The notes under the pieces were generated by a model. That model ran no database searches and was not told the origin of the DNA. It saw nothing but the letters and a program-made list of their open reading frames with translations. Shown here in pieces: positions 23,988-32,319 of a DNA stretch of 64,000 nt (its first letter is position 1; every line of letters starts with the position of its first letter). Source of the stretch: Geobacteraceae bacterium GWC2_53_11 (lineage in GTDB: Bacteria; Desulfobacterota; Desulfuromonadia; Geobacterales; Pseudopelobacteraceae); the NCBI GenBank assembly GCA_001802645.1, contig MGZJ01000043.1, positions 14,030 through 78,029 of the forward strand, given 5' to 3'. The position numbers were made by a program, and so were the translations under genes.

Positions 23988-26489
23988 ATGTTAAGAATAA
24001 TGGCAAATAGTCTTATATTCCTGCTGATTAGCTGTAGTGCTGTTTTTGCGGTATCTGAAACCATTGCCCAACAAGGCGCTACCGTGAACCCGTCAGATCT
24101 GACACCGGAACAGTTGCAAAAATACACTGCACTACAGCAAGCTCAAAAATCATCAAAAGATGAACCACCGAAACCTGTACCCTCTGCCGCAGGGGAAACA
24201 GTTAAAAAAGACCCCGTCACCAAACAGCAGCAACTTTCATCGCCACTGGTAGACAGAATTCCTTCCCGGCTCGAGAAAGCCTTTCTTAAACAAAATACCA
24301 CTATGCTGGATATTCAAAAACCAGAGGAGTTGCAGCGAAATTTAAAGCAATTCGGCTACGATTTTTTTGAAAATTCCGGTCAGCTTTCTCAGGCTATTGA
24401 CACTCTGCCAGATAGCTCTGAATACATTCTTGGGCCTGGGGACATCGTCAAACTAAGTGTATGGGGTGCTGTTGATCTTAGGCAGGAATTAACGGTTGAT
24501 CGTAATGGTGAACTGATGATTCCGCGTGTGGGACTGGTTCGTGTCTGGGGGGTGAGTTTCGACAAAGCCAAAGTGGCAATAAACGACGCAATTAAGCGTC
24601 TGTATCGTAACTATGAAATGAATCTTACTCTTGAAAAACTCCGTTCCGTTCAAGTGTATGTTGTTGGAGAGGTTGCAAAACCGGGGCGTTATCACGTCAG
24701 TGCACAAGGTACTATTATTAACGCTTTGGCTGCTGCTGGTGGACCTTCCGCCAACGGATCGCTACGCAGCATACGGATAACCCGTGGTAATCAGCTGATA
24801 GAGACGGTGGATTTATACGATATGTTGTTGAGCGGGGATCGTAGCAAGGATGTACGGTTGCAGAACGGTGACACAATTTTTGTCTCCGTGATCGGACCGG
24901 TGGTGGCCGTTGCTGGTGAAGTCGGGCGTCCGGCGATTTATGAGCTGAAGGGAAAAACATCTCTGTCACAGGTGCTGAAGATGGCTGGGGGCATATCTGC
25001 CAGCGGATCATTGGCGCGGATACAGGTGGAGCGCCTTGAAAACAACAGCAGAAGGATCGCTCTTGACTATGAGTCAAAAGAAGAAAACCCAGAGATGGCT
25101 CTTGCTTCTGTCGAATTGAGAGACCAGGATATGGTAAAGGTTTTTCCTGTGCCTGCCACGGTCCGTCAGGTGGTGGTACTAAATGGCAATGTGCAGCAGA
25201 CGGGAAAGTATCAGTTTCGACCCGGAATGCGGTTGACGGATCTGATTCCCTCTACCCAGGCCCTGCTGCCGGAATCTTACCTCGATTCAGTGGAGATCAC
25301 CCGTTTCTCGCCACCCGACTATCAGCGTGAATTGATAACTGTCAGTCTGCGGCGCGCATTGGCGGGTGACCAGGCGGACAATCTGGTTTTACAGGAACAG
25401 GATACGGTCAAGGTTTTCTCGCGCTGGGAGATGGAAGAAAAGCCAAAGGTAGCCGTTAATGGCGCTGTGGTCAACCCTGGTACATACCTTTACTATCCCG
25501 GCATGTCGGTGCGGGATCTGGTGACCGCTGCCGGCAGTGCCAAGAGGAATGCTTTTCTCGATCAGGCGGAGCTGAGCAGGGTTGTTGTTTCAGGTGACAA
25601 GGCACAGTCAAACAGGATCCAGCTTGATCTTGGCAAGGCGCTGGCCGGTGACGCCGCCCATAATCTCCCCCTGCAGAGTGACGATGTTCTTATTGTTCGC
25701 AGCATTATCGATTGGCAGGATGCCACCGACAAGTTTGTGACCCTGACCGGAGAGGTGCGCTTCCCCGGTGTGTATTCGGTGGCGCGCGGCGAGAAACTGA
25801 GTTCGGTGATTGCCCGTGCGGGCGGTTACACGGAGAAGGCGTATCTGCGCGGCGCCAAGTTTACCCGGCGTTCCGTAAAAGAGATCCAGCAGAAGCGTAT
25901 GGAGGAGATACTTGTCAAGACGGAGCGGGATATCATGCAGAAGCAGGCGACCCTGACCGCCACGGCAACGTCGAAAGAGGAGCTGGAAGCGACCAAGACT
26001 GCTCTGGAGGCGTTGCAGAAGAATACGGAGAAACTGAGACTGCTGAAGGCGGAAGGGCGCATTGTTATCAAGCTCAGTAACGATAAGGAATATAACGAGA
26101 GCGAATACGATCTTGTCCTGGAAGGGGGCGATGCCCTGGATGTGCCGCCCCGTCCCAGTGTCGTGAATGTGATGGGCTATGTCTACAACCCCAACTCCTT
26201 TGTCTATCAGAATGGCCATGATGCTGAATGGTATCTCGACAAAACCGGCGGTCCGGTGGCCGATGCCGAGAAGTCAGAGATGTATATAATCCGGGCCGAT
26301 GGTACGGTCTTCAGCCGCCAGCAGTCATTTTTCGGCAGTTTTCTCTCCAGTTCGCTGGAGCAAGGGGATACGCTGGTGGTGCCACAAAAACTGGAAAAAA
26401 TTGCCTGGATGCGTGAAATCAAGGATATTACGCAGATTCTCGCCAATGTTGCCATTACCACGGGCACCGTTTTGCTCGGCTTGAGGTAG
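23988..26489 (+). CDS. Polysaccharide export protein with multiple SLBB domains (Wza family)
   Basis: This 833-aa secreted protein has an N-terminal signal sequence (LIFLLISCSAVFAVS). A poly_export domain at about 145-225 begins EYILGPGDIVKLSVWGAV. About six SLBB-like repeats follow, each opening with a V.V.GEV..PG.Y pattern (VYVVGEVAKPGRYHV, VAVAGEVGRPAIYEL, VAVNGAVVNPGTYLY, VTLTGEVRFPGVYSV and others). A short coiled coil (about 640-690) precedes the last repeat. It should form the outer-membrane or periplasmic export conduit, acting with the Wzz-like protein 8 nt downstream. Confidence 0.92.
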   Translation: MLRIMANSLIFLLISCSAVFAVSETIAQQGATVNPSDLTPEQLQKYTALQQAQKSSKDEPPKPVPSAAGETVKKDPVTKQQQLSSPLVDRIPSRLEKAFLKQNTTMLDIQKPEELQRNLKQFGYDFFENSGQLSQAIDTLPDSSEYILGPGDIVKLSVWGAVDLRQELTVDRNGELMIPRVGLVRVWGVSFDKAKVAINDAIKRLYRNYEMNLTLEKLRSVQVYVVGEVAKPGRYHVSAQGTIINALAAAGGPSANGSLRSIRITRGNQLIETVDLYDMLLSGDRSKDVRLQNGDTIFVSVIGPVVAVAGEVGRPAIYELKGKTSLSQVLKMAGGISASGSLARIQVERLENNSRRIALDYESKEENPEMALASVELRDQDMVKVFPVPATVRQVVVLNGNVQQTGKYQFRPGMRLTDLIPSTQALLPESYLDSVEITRFSPPDYQRELITVSLRRALAGDQADNLVLQEQDTVKVFSRWEMEEKPKVAVNGAVVNPGTYLYYPGMSVRDLVTAAGSAKRNAFLDQAELSRVVVSGDKAQSNRIQLDLGKALAGDAAHNLPLQSDDVLIVRSIIDWQDATDKFVTLTGEVRFPGVYSVARGEKLSSVIARAGGYTEKAYLRGAKFTRRSVKEIQQKRMEEILVKTERDIMQKQATLTATATSKEELEATKTALEALQKNTEKLRLLKAEGRIVIKLSNDKEYNESEYDLVLEGGDALDVPPRPSVVNVMGYVYNPNSFVYQNGHDAEWYLDKTGGPVADAEKSEMYIIRADGTVFSRQQSFFGSFLSSSLEQGDTLVVPQKLEKIAWMREIKDITQILANVAITTGTVLLGLR

Positions 26490-26497
26490 GGGAGACC

Positions 26498-27706
26498 ATG
26501 AACGAGAGAGAAAACATTCGTCCTGAAATCGAAGCGGAAGAAGAGATCAACCTGCTGGAACTGCTGCGGGTGGTGGTTCGCAACCTGCCGTTGATTGCAA
26601 AGATCACGGCGGGGGCTGTGCTGCTCTCGGTGCTTTATTCGCTGAGCCTCAAGAACATCTATACCGCAAAAGCAACCCTGCTGCCGCCGCAGAAGGATTC
26701 CGGCGGCGGGGCGGCTGCGCTGCTCGCCTCCATGGGGGGGGGGCTGGCCGGGTTGGCCGGTGGTTTGGGGGGGTCGGCCGATTTGTATCTTGAAATCCTG
26801 AAAAGCCGCTCCGTTGCCGATGCGGTGATCAAGCGGCTTGACCTGCATACCGAACTGAAGTCCAAGAATGCCGATAACACCCGTAAAAGACTGCAAGGTT
26901 TGGTCAAGTTTCAGGCCGGAAAGAATGGTATCATTACCATCACCGCCGATTACAAGGATCCAGCCAAGGCGGCGCTGCTGGCCAACACCTTCATCGATGA
27001 GCTCCAGAAAAAAAGCCTGCAGCTGAATCTGACCAAGGCCAGCACCGAGCGGAGTTTTCTGGAAAAGCGGCTGACCGTGGTCAAGCAGGATCTGAAGACG
27101 GCTGAAGAAGAGATGAGAAGTTTTCAGGAGAAGAACAAGACCATCAAGGCCGACAGCCAGGCGGCGGCGGCCATTGAGGGGATCGCCCGGCTGCGGGCGG
27201 AGATCGTTTCCAAAGAGGTACAGCTGGCGGCATTGCGTAATTCCATGACCGATGAGAGCTCTGAAGTCAGCACGCTGCTGGCGGGAATTTCGCGGCTGAA
27301 AAAGCAGCTGGCTAGCATGAGCGGTTCGGGTGACGGGGGTGGCGTCATTCCATCCGTCGGCAGTGCTCCCGGGATTGGCGTCGAATACGTGCGCCGGTTG
27401 CGGGAACTGAAGACGCAGGAAGCGCTTTTTGAGCAGCTCACCAAACAGTATGAGCTGGCCAAGATCAGCGAAGCACGCGATTCATCATCGCTACAGGTAT
27501 TGGATGACGCGGTGGCGCCGCTCCGCAAGAGCAAGCCGAAGCGCTCCATGATCGTAATTCTGGCTACGGTGACAGCCTTTTTCGGCTCGATTTTTCTGGT
27601 GTTTATCAAGGAATATCTGGCCAAGCTGTCGCCTGAGGATGGTGCCATCATGACTGATATGAAGGATACGTTGAAAGGGATGCTGCGGAGAAAGAAGGCG
27701 ATTTGA
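26498..27706 (+). CDS. Wzz/GNVR-type chain-length or export co-polymerase
   Basis: This 402-aa inner-membrane protein has two membrane segments, at about residues 30-50 (LPLIAKITAGAVLLSVLYS) and 350-372 (IVILATVTAFFGSIFLVFI). A long periplasmic coiled coil lies between them, with Gly-rich GGGLAGLAGGLGGSADL and the GNVR-like region near residue 300. The PKRS motif before the second membrane segment is typical. No tyrosine-kinase domain is fused. It sets chain length or links synthesis to the SLBB exporter. Confidence 0.88.
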   Translation: MNERENIRPEIEAEEEINLLELLRVVVRNLPLIAKITAGAVLLSVLYSLSLKNIYTAKATLLPPQKDSGGGAAALLASMGGGLAGLAGGLGGSADLYLEILKSRSVADAVIKRLDLHTELKSKNADNTRKRLQGLVKFQAGKNGIITITADYKDPAKAALLANTFIDELQKKSLQLNLTKASTERSFLEKRLTVVKQDLKTAEEEMRSFQEKNKTIKADSQAAAAIEGIARLRAEIVSKEVQLAALRNSMTDESSEVSTLLAGISRLKKQLASMSGSGDGGGVIPSVGSAPGIGVEYVRRLRELKTQEALFEQLTKQYELAKISEARDSSSLQVLDDAVAPLRKSKPKRSMIVILATVTAFFGSIFLVFIKEYLAKLSPEDGAIMTDMKDTLKGMLRRKKAI

Positions 27707-27710
27707 AAGA

Positions 27711-27852
27711 AATTTTGAATTTTGGATTATGAATTTTGAATAATAAAAGGGAACAGTATTCCTTTAACTGCACTTCAGTAATACCTCTGTCGGCGTGTGT
27801 CGGCGGTAAGCCCATGAAAAATCCAAAATCCAGAATTCATAATTCAAAATTA
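27711..27852. repeat. Inverted 7-nt periodic arrays flanking about 75 bp
   Basis: Left arm: ttttgaattttggattat then gaattttgaataat. Right arm: aaaatccaaaatcca then gaattcataattcaaaatt. The right arm's complement reads like the left arm, in 7-nt units (TTTTGAA / TTTTGGA / TTATGAA). The right arm lies within the VanZ-like gene and encodes KNPKSRIHNSKL. Confidence 0.75.
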
Positions 27853-28212
27853 GTTTCTGCCCTCGCCTGTGCTGCTCTGACGCTTCTGATCCTCTGGCTG
27901 GCACTGATACCGGCGGTTTCTGCGCCTTCGGGTCTGGGGTGGGATAAGCTGAATCATGCCGGAGCAATTGGGGTGGTGACATGGCTTGCATACCTGTCGT
28001 TTCAACAGCGGGGCCGTGCTGCTCAGGCTGCATTTCTGTACGGTATTGCTCTCGGTGTTTTGATAGAGCTGCTGCAAGGCTCATTGGCAACCGGCAGATC
28101 AGCCGAGTGGAGTGATGTTGCTGCGGATCTTGTCGGGGCCGGGTGTGTTTGGGGCTCGATTAACCTGCTTAAACGTCGAAAACCTGCAATCCGGCCTGGA
28201 AACGGCTGTTGA
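27814..28212 (+). CDS. VanZ-like membrane protein
   Basis: This small polytopic protein of about 132 aa has LLILWLALIPAVSAPSGLGWD followed by KLNHAGAIGVVTWLAYL, the VanZ-like pattern (D-K..H). GIALGVLIELLQG and WSDVAADLVGAGCVWG follow. VanZ-like genes often end exopolysaccharide export clusters; their exact role is unclear. I take ATG 27814. The first dozen residues (KNPKSRIHNSKL) are encoded by a 7-nt repeat arm and do not look like an ordinary N-terminus. Confidence 0.8.
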   Translation: MKNPKSRIHNSKLVSALACAALTLLILWLALIPAVSAPSGLGWDKLNHAGAIGVVTWLAYLSFQQRGRAAQAAFLYGIALGVLIELLQGSLATGRSAEWSDVAADLVGAGCVWGSINLLKRRKPAIRPGNGC

Positions 28213-28344
28213 ACCGCCGAACACGCCGAGGAACGCCGATGAAACCTTGCTTCTAGAAAAATACAGCCAACTTTTTTGGTTAAACCATCCGTGTATTCCA
28301 TGCCTTTGATTTGTCGGCGTATATCGGCGTTCATCGGCGGTTAA
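28211..28344. repeat. Inverted 9-nt periodic element without a gene
   Basis: Left arm accgccgaacacgccgagg then aacgccgatgaa. Right arm gtcggcgtatatcggcg then ttcatcggcggttaa. The complement of the right arm matches the left, in roughly 9-nt units (acgccgaNN). The 65-bp interior (aaccatccgtgtattccatg) has no ORF. It lies between the VanZ-like gene and cysS; I see nothing else in 28213-28530 apart from the cysS ribosome-site region. Confidence 0.8.
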
Positions 28345-28530
28345 CTGATTTTTGTGGTTAATCAAAGATTTTGATTACGTTGCGTCTTGGCGTGAGGTGA
28401 ACTGCTCGTTCTGGATTTATAGAACTCCGCAAAACAACAGCAGAGCGGTGCCTATCCCCCTATTTCCCTCCTTGCCTTCACTATCACAAACAGGCATAAT
28501 GCCCCACATTTTACACGTGGAGTTTACCGT

Positions 28531-30012
28531 ATGGCATTGCGTATGTATAACACCCAGACGGGTGAAAAAGAGCTGTTCGTTCCCCTGACCCCCGGCAAAG
28601 TTGGCATGTATGTCTGCGGGGTGACGGTCTACGATTATTGCCATATCGGCCATGCCCGTGCCGGTGTGGTGTTTGATATTGTCTTTCGCTATCTGAAATA
28701 TGCCGGGTACGATGTCACCTACGTGCGCAATTATACCGACATCGATGATAAAATCATCAACCGCGCCAATCAGGAAGGGACCGATTACCGGACGATTGCC
28801 GACCGGTATATTCAGGCGTTTGATGAAGATATGGCGCTGCTCGGGTTGGCCAAGCCGACAGTAGAACCGAAGGCCACGGACCACATCTGCGGCATCATTA
28901 CTATCATTGAGGCGCTGATCGCCAAGGGGCATGCGTATGTTTCCGAAGGCGATGTGTATTATGCCGTGGAGACGTTTCCCGGCTATCTGAAGCTTTCTGG
29001 ACGCAATCTGGAGGATATGCAGGCGGGCGCCCGGGTCGAGGTGGGGGATAAGAAGCGCCACCCGATGGATTTTGCCCTCTGGAAGGGATCGAAACCGGGG
29101 GAACCGTGGTGGCAATCGCCGTGGGGTAATGGCCGTCCCGGCTGGCATATCGAATGCTCGGCCATGAGCATGGAGTTTCTGGGCTCCACCTTTGACATTC
29201 ACGGCGGCGGGAAAGACCTGGTGTTTCCTCACCATGAGAATGAAATCGCCCAGTCCGAAGCGGCCAACGGCTGCCAGTTTGTGCGCTACTGGCTGCATAA
29301 CGGTTTCGTCAATATCAACGCCGAAAAGATGAGCAAGTCGCTGGGCAACTTTTTTACCATTCGCGAGGTGCTGAAAAAATACGATCCGGAAACACTCCGT
29401 TTTTTCATCCTTTCGGCTCATTACCGCTCGCCGATTGATTTCTCGGATCAGAATCTTGATGAGGCCCAGTCCGGACTGGAGCGGATCTACAGCTGCCTGG
29501 CTGCTGTGGACGATGTTCTGCAAGGGCATGCTCCTTCTGATGAAGTTGCTGTTATTGAAACTCTGTCGCAGGTTGGCCAGGAGCTGCAGGAAAAAGTTGA
29601 CCAGTTCTTGCCGCGCTTTGTTGAAGCGATGGACGATGATTTTAATGCAGCTCTGGCGCTTGGTGTCCTGTTTGAAACGGTCCGAGCCACCAACCGTTTC
29701 CTGGCGGAAACGAAGGGTCTTACTCCGCTTTCGTTACAGTTGGTTGCCACGGTCCGCCATCTGTTCGTTGAGGCCGGGAGTGTCCTGGGACTGTTTGGTT
29801 CCGAGCCGTCCGTCTGGCTGGAACGGATCAAGAGTGCCAAGAGCGGCCAGATCGATATTACACACGAAGAGATCGAGCGGTTGATTGTCGAGCGTGCCGA
29901 AGCTCGGGCAACCAGAGACTTCAAGCGTGGCGACGAGATTCGGGACCTTCTGCTGGCAAAGGGAATCGTGCTGCTGGATTCTGCGCAGGGAACAACCTGG
30001 AATGTAAAGTAG
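28531..30012 (+). CDS. cysS: Cysteine--tRNA ligase
   Basis: This 493-aa class I aminoacyl-tRNA synthetase charges tRNA-Cys. The HIGH motif is in [12 protein letters not shown] near residue 37, and the KMSKS loop is at residue 266 ([12 protein letters not shown]). [12 protein letters not shown] and [14 protein letters not shown] carry the zinc ligands Cys and His that select cysteine. The length is normal. It marks the switch from glycan genes to housekeeping genes and has no obvious partner here. Confidence 0.97.
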   Translation: MALRMYNTQTGEKELFVPLTPGKVGMYVCGVTVYDYCHIGHARAGVVFDIVFRYLKYAGYDVTYVRNYTDIDDKIINRANQEGTDYRTIADRYIQAFDEDMALLGLAKPTVEPKATDHICGIITIIEALIAKGHAYVSEGDVYYAVETFPGYLKLSGRNLEDMQAGARVEVGDKKRHPMDFALWKGSKPGEPWWQSPWGNGRPGWHIECSAMSMEFLGSTFDIHGGGKDLVFPHHENEIAQSEAANGCQFVRYWLHNGFVNINAEKMSKSLGNFFTIREVLKKYDPETLRFFILSAHYRSPIDFSDQNLDEAQSGLERIYSCLAAVDDVLQGHAPSDEVAVIETLSQVGQELQEKVDQFLPRFVEAMDDDFNAALALGVLFETVRATNRFLAETKGLTPLSLQLVATVRHLFVEAGSVLGLFGSEPSVWLERIKSAKSGQIDITHEEIERLIVERAEARATRDFKRGDEIRDLLLAKGIVLLDSAQGTTWNVK

Positions 30013-30090
30013 GCTTCGACTCCGCTCAGCCTTCGGGGGCTGCACTTCACAGGTCACTCAGCTCCAGGCGCCCTGAGCGAAGTCGAAGGG
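30012..30090. repeat. Inverted repeat GGCTTCGACTCCGCTCAG / CCCTGAGCGAAGTCGAAGG
   Basis: The two arms (30012-30031 and 30071-30090) are near-perfect inverses separated by about 40 bp, directly after the cysS stop. The ccttcgacttcgctcaggg family is a common dispersed bacterial repeat. It may also serve as an mRNA 3' hairpin, but no T-run follows. Confidence 0.6.
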
Positions 30091-30212
30091 TTGCATACTT
30101 CATATTGCCTGTTATACTGTCTCTACCCCTGAAACCAGGATACGTGCGTTACGGGAGAAGTTTTTCCGGATAAGCCGATTGCTGACGTACGACAACGACT
30201 GAGAGGTTTTGT

Positions 30213-31841
30213 GTGGATCGGGAGTGTTGCTGCTGGAACAGGGATGACATTGAGCAGGGTGGCTGCCCGAATGTTGGTGAGGGAGAAGAGGATCTGCTCG
30301 CTTCAAAGCGACAGCGCAATCTGGAGAAGTGCGGTGAGTGTCCAACCTTCATCAATGATCTGAAACGCTTGCAGGACGAAGCCAACCCCCTGGCTCCGAT
30401 TCTGGCCGGTTTTCTTGCGGAGTACCGCCGTCAGAAGGCCCAGGTCCAGTCCCTGGTAAGTTTTCTCGATAACAAAACCCTTGAAATCCGCTTTCTCCAC
30501 GAACTCGGCTATGTCCTGCAAAGCTCGGTTGATCTTGATGAGGTTCTTTCCGTAGCCCTGACCGCGATTACCGCAGGTAAAGGGTTTGGTATGAACCGGG
30601 CCTTTCTGCTGCTCTGTGATCGTGAAGCAGGGATGCTCAGGGGGTATCTGGGGATCGGCCCCCGCAATATGGAAGAGGCCAGCCAGGTCTGGAACGAAAT
30701 CCTCCAGAATGACATGGATTTAAAAACGCTGGCGCAGAACTTCCGCTTGAACAAACTCTCCTCCGAACGGGCAAAATTCCACGATGTCCTGGAACAGCTG
30801 ACGGTTCCGCTCTCACAAAAAGATCACATTCTCATCAAGGCGCTGGATGGCAAGCGACCGTTCATGGTCGAAGGAGCTTTTCAGCACCCGGATGTTCCTC
30901 CCGAACTGGCCCGGTTGCTGGAAGTTGACACGTTCCTGTTAATGCCTCTGATTTCGCGCAACCGCCGGGTCGGCATGATTATCGCCGACAACTGCATTAC
31001 GCACCGCACCATTACCGAAGAAGATATGCATTCGCTGGAAACATTCGGTTTTCCGGTCGCTTTTGCCATCGAACGCGCCTCGCTGTATGACAAGCTGCAG
31101 GTCGAACTAAATCGGGTTACGGAAGCGGGTAAAAAGCTGCGGGAGCAGCAGGAACTCATCGTCAGAATGGAAAATATGGCGCTGGTCGGGCGCATAACCT
31201 CAAGTATTGCCCACTCGGTACGCAATCCCCTGATGATTATCGGCGGGTTTGCCCGCTCAATGCTCAAAAACAGTTCCGAGGCAGACCCCCGCCGGTCCTA
31301 CATCGAATCGATTGTGGCCGAAACCAGACAGCTGGAAGGGGTGCTGGATGAAATTCTCAATTATTCCGATTCGCTTTATCCGACCCGAGATTTCTGGGAT
31401 GTCAACCAGCTTGTCGAAACCGCCCTGCGTGACACCGCGGACAGCATGATGTCCCAGGGATACGCCACCAGTTATGTTCCGGAACAGGATCTGCCGCTGG
31501 TATATATTGACTTTAAACAGCTCTCCTATTGTCTTCGCACCGCGCTTCAAAATGATATCAGCGGGTTCGGAGAAGAGAGGAGCATTGTGATCAGTGCCCG
31601 GAAGGGAACGGATTGCGTTGTTCTCACCATCGAGGATCGCAGCCGTCACATCTCTCAGACAGAGCTTGACCGGATTCTCGTGCCGTTTTCCGAAACCCGC
31701 GACCTGGGGGCCGGACTGGCGCTGGCGTTATGTAAGACCATGCTGGATAAACAGGGAATTCCGTTTGTTGCCCAGGGTGACCTGCACGAAGGAATTCTCT
31801 ATACCATCACACTTCCCACCCGCAAGGAGGATCAACCATGA
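30213..31841 (+). CDS. GAF-domain sensor histidine kinase with Cys-rich N-terminus
   Basis: This 542-aa soluble protein has seven Cys in the first 50 residues (ECCCWN..., EKCGECP), like the small metal-binding Cys/Trp modules common in this group. A short coil and a GAF domain (about 90-290) follow. The dimerisation helix has the phospho-acceptor IAHSVRNPLMIIGG (His334). The ATPase domain keeps a G2-like box (GAGLALALCK), but the N box reads ALQNDI and the usual DxGxG (G1) is IEDRSRH, so ATP binding may be altered. It is coupled by ATGA to the receiver. Confidence 0.85.
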   Translation: MDRECCCWNRDDIEQGGCPNVGEGEEDLLASKRQRNLEKCGECPTFINDLKRLQDEANPLAPILAGFLAEYRRQKAQVQSLVSFLDNKTLEIRFLHELGYVLQSSVDLDEVLSVALTAITAGKGFGMNRAFLLLCDREAGMLRGYLGIGPRNMEEASQVWNEILQNDMDLKTLAQNFRLNKLSSERAKFHDVLEQLTVPLSQKDHILIKALDGKRPFMVEGAFQHPDVPPELARLLEVDTFLLMPLISRNRRVGMIIADNCITHRTITEEDMHSLETFGFPVAFAIERASLYDKLQVELNRVTEAGKKLREQQELIVRMENMALVGRITSSIAHSVRNPLMIIGGFARSMLKNSSEADPRRSYIESIVAETRQLEGVLDEILNYSDSLYPTRDFWDVNQLVETALRDTADSMMSQGYATSYVPEQDLPLVYIDFKQLSYCLRTALQNDISGFGEERSIVISARKGTDCVVLTIEDRSRHISQTELDRILVPFSETRDLGAGLALALCKTMLDKQGIPFVAQGDLHEGILYTITLPTRKEDQP

Positions 31842-32221
31842 GCAGATTACTGGTAGTAGATGATGAGGCGAATATCCGGTTATTGTATTCCGAGGAGCTG
31901 CAGGACGAGGGGTATGAAGTCGTAACGGCGGCAAGCAGTGCCGAAGCAGTTGAAAAACTGGAAGTGGGCGCGTTTGATCTGGCTGTTCTGGATATCAAGC
32001 TGAAAAACGAAAGCGGTATCGAACTGCTGCAGAAACTGGTCAAGGAGCGCCATGACATGCCGGTAATCCTCAGTTCGGCCTTTTCCTGCTACAAGGACGA
32101 TTTTTCGGCGTGGCTTGCCGACGGGTACGTGGTCAAGTCGAGCGACCTGACCGAATTGAAACAGGAAATTGCCCGGGTGCTGGCCAAGAAGGCGCAGAAA
32201 ATCAAAGCGGCAATGGCGTAA
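31838..32221 (+). CDS. Stand-alone response regulator receiver
   Basis: This 127-aa CheY-like receiver without output domain has an acidic pocket in VVDDEANIRLLY and the phospho-Asp52 in LAVLDIKLKNESG. Ser replaces Thr in ILSSAFS, and the switch Lys is in YVVKSSDL. It overlaps the kinase stop by 4 nt, so it should take phosphate from that kinase. The target is unknown. The following gene is the NDP-sugar pyrophosphorylase fusion, about 100 bp on. Confidence 0.9.
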   Translation: MSRLLVVDDEANIRLLYSEELQDEGYEVVTAASSAEAVEKLEVGAFDLAVLDIKLKNESGIELLQKLVKERHDMPVILSSAFSCYKDDFSAWLADGYVVKSSDLTELKQEIARVLAKKAQKIKAAMA

Positions 32222-32228
32222 AAGAAGG

Positions 32229-32303
32229 AGAGAGGTGCGAGGAGTTTTCAGGCTCGAACCTCGAACCTCGAAACTTTTGCCTCTAACCTCTTACCTCGAA
32301 CAT
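32229..32303. repeat. 7-nt periodic array (CTCGAAC) between receiver and fusion gene
   Basis: ctcgaacctcgaacctcgaa then acttttgcctctaacctcttacctcgaac repeats a CTCGAAC-like unit every 7 nt over about 50 bp. A short inverted piece (gagaggtgcgaggag) precedes it. It is distinct in sequence from the other arrays but similar in design. Confidence 0.7.
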
Positions 32304-32319
32304 TCCAAGGAGTATTCAC

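Noticed and set aside
28417-29529. 370-aa minus-strand ORF
   Set aside because: Antisense to cysS, whose plus-strand frame has all class I synthetase motifs.
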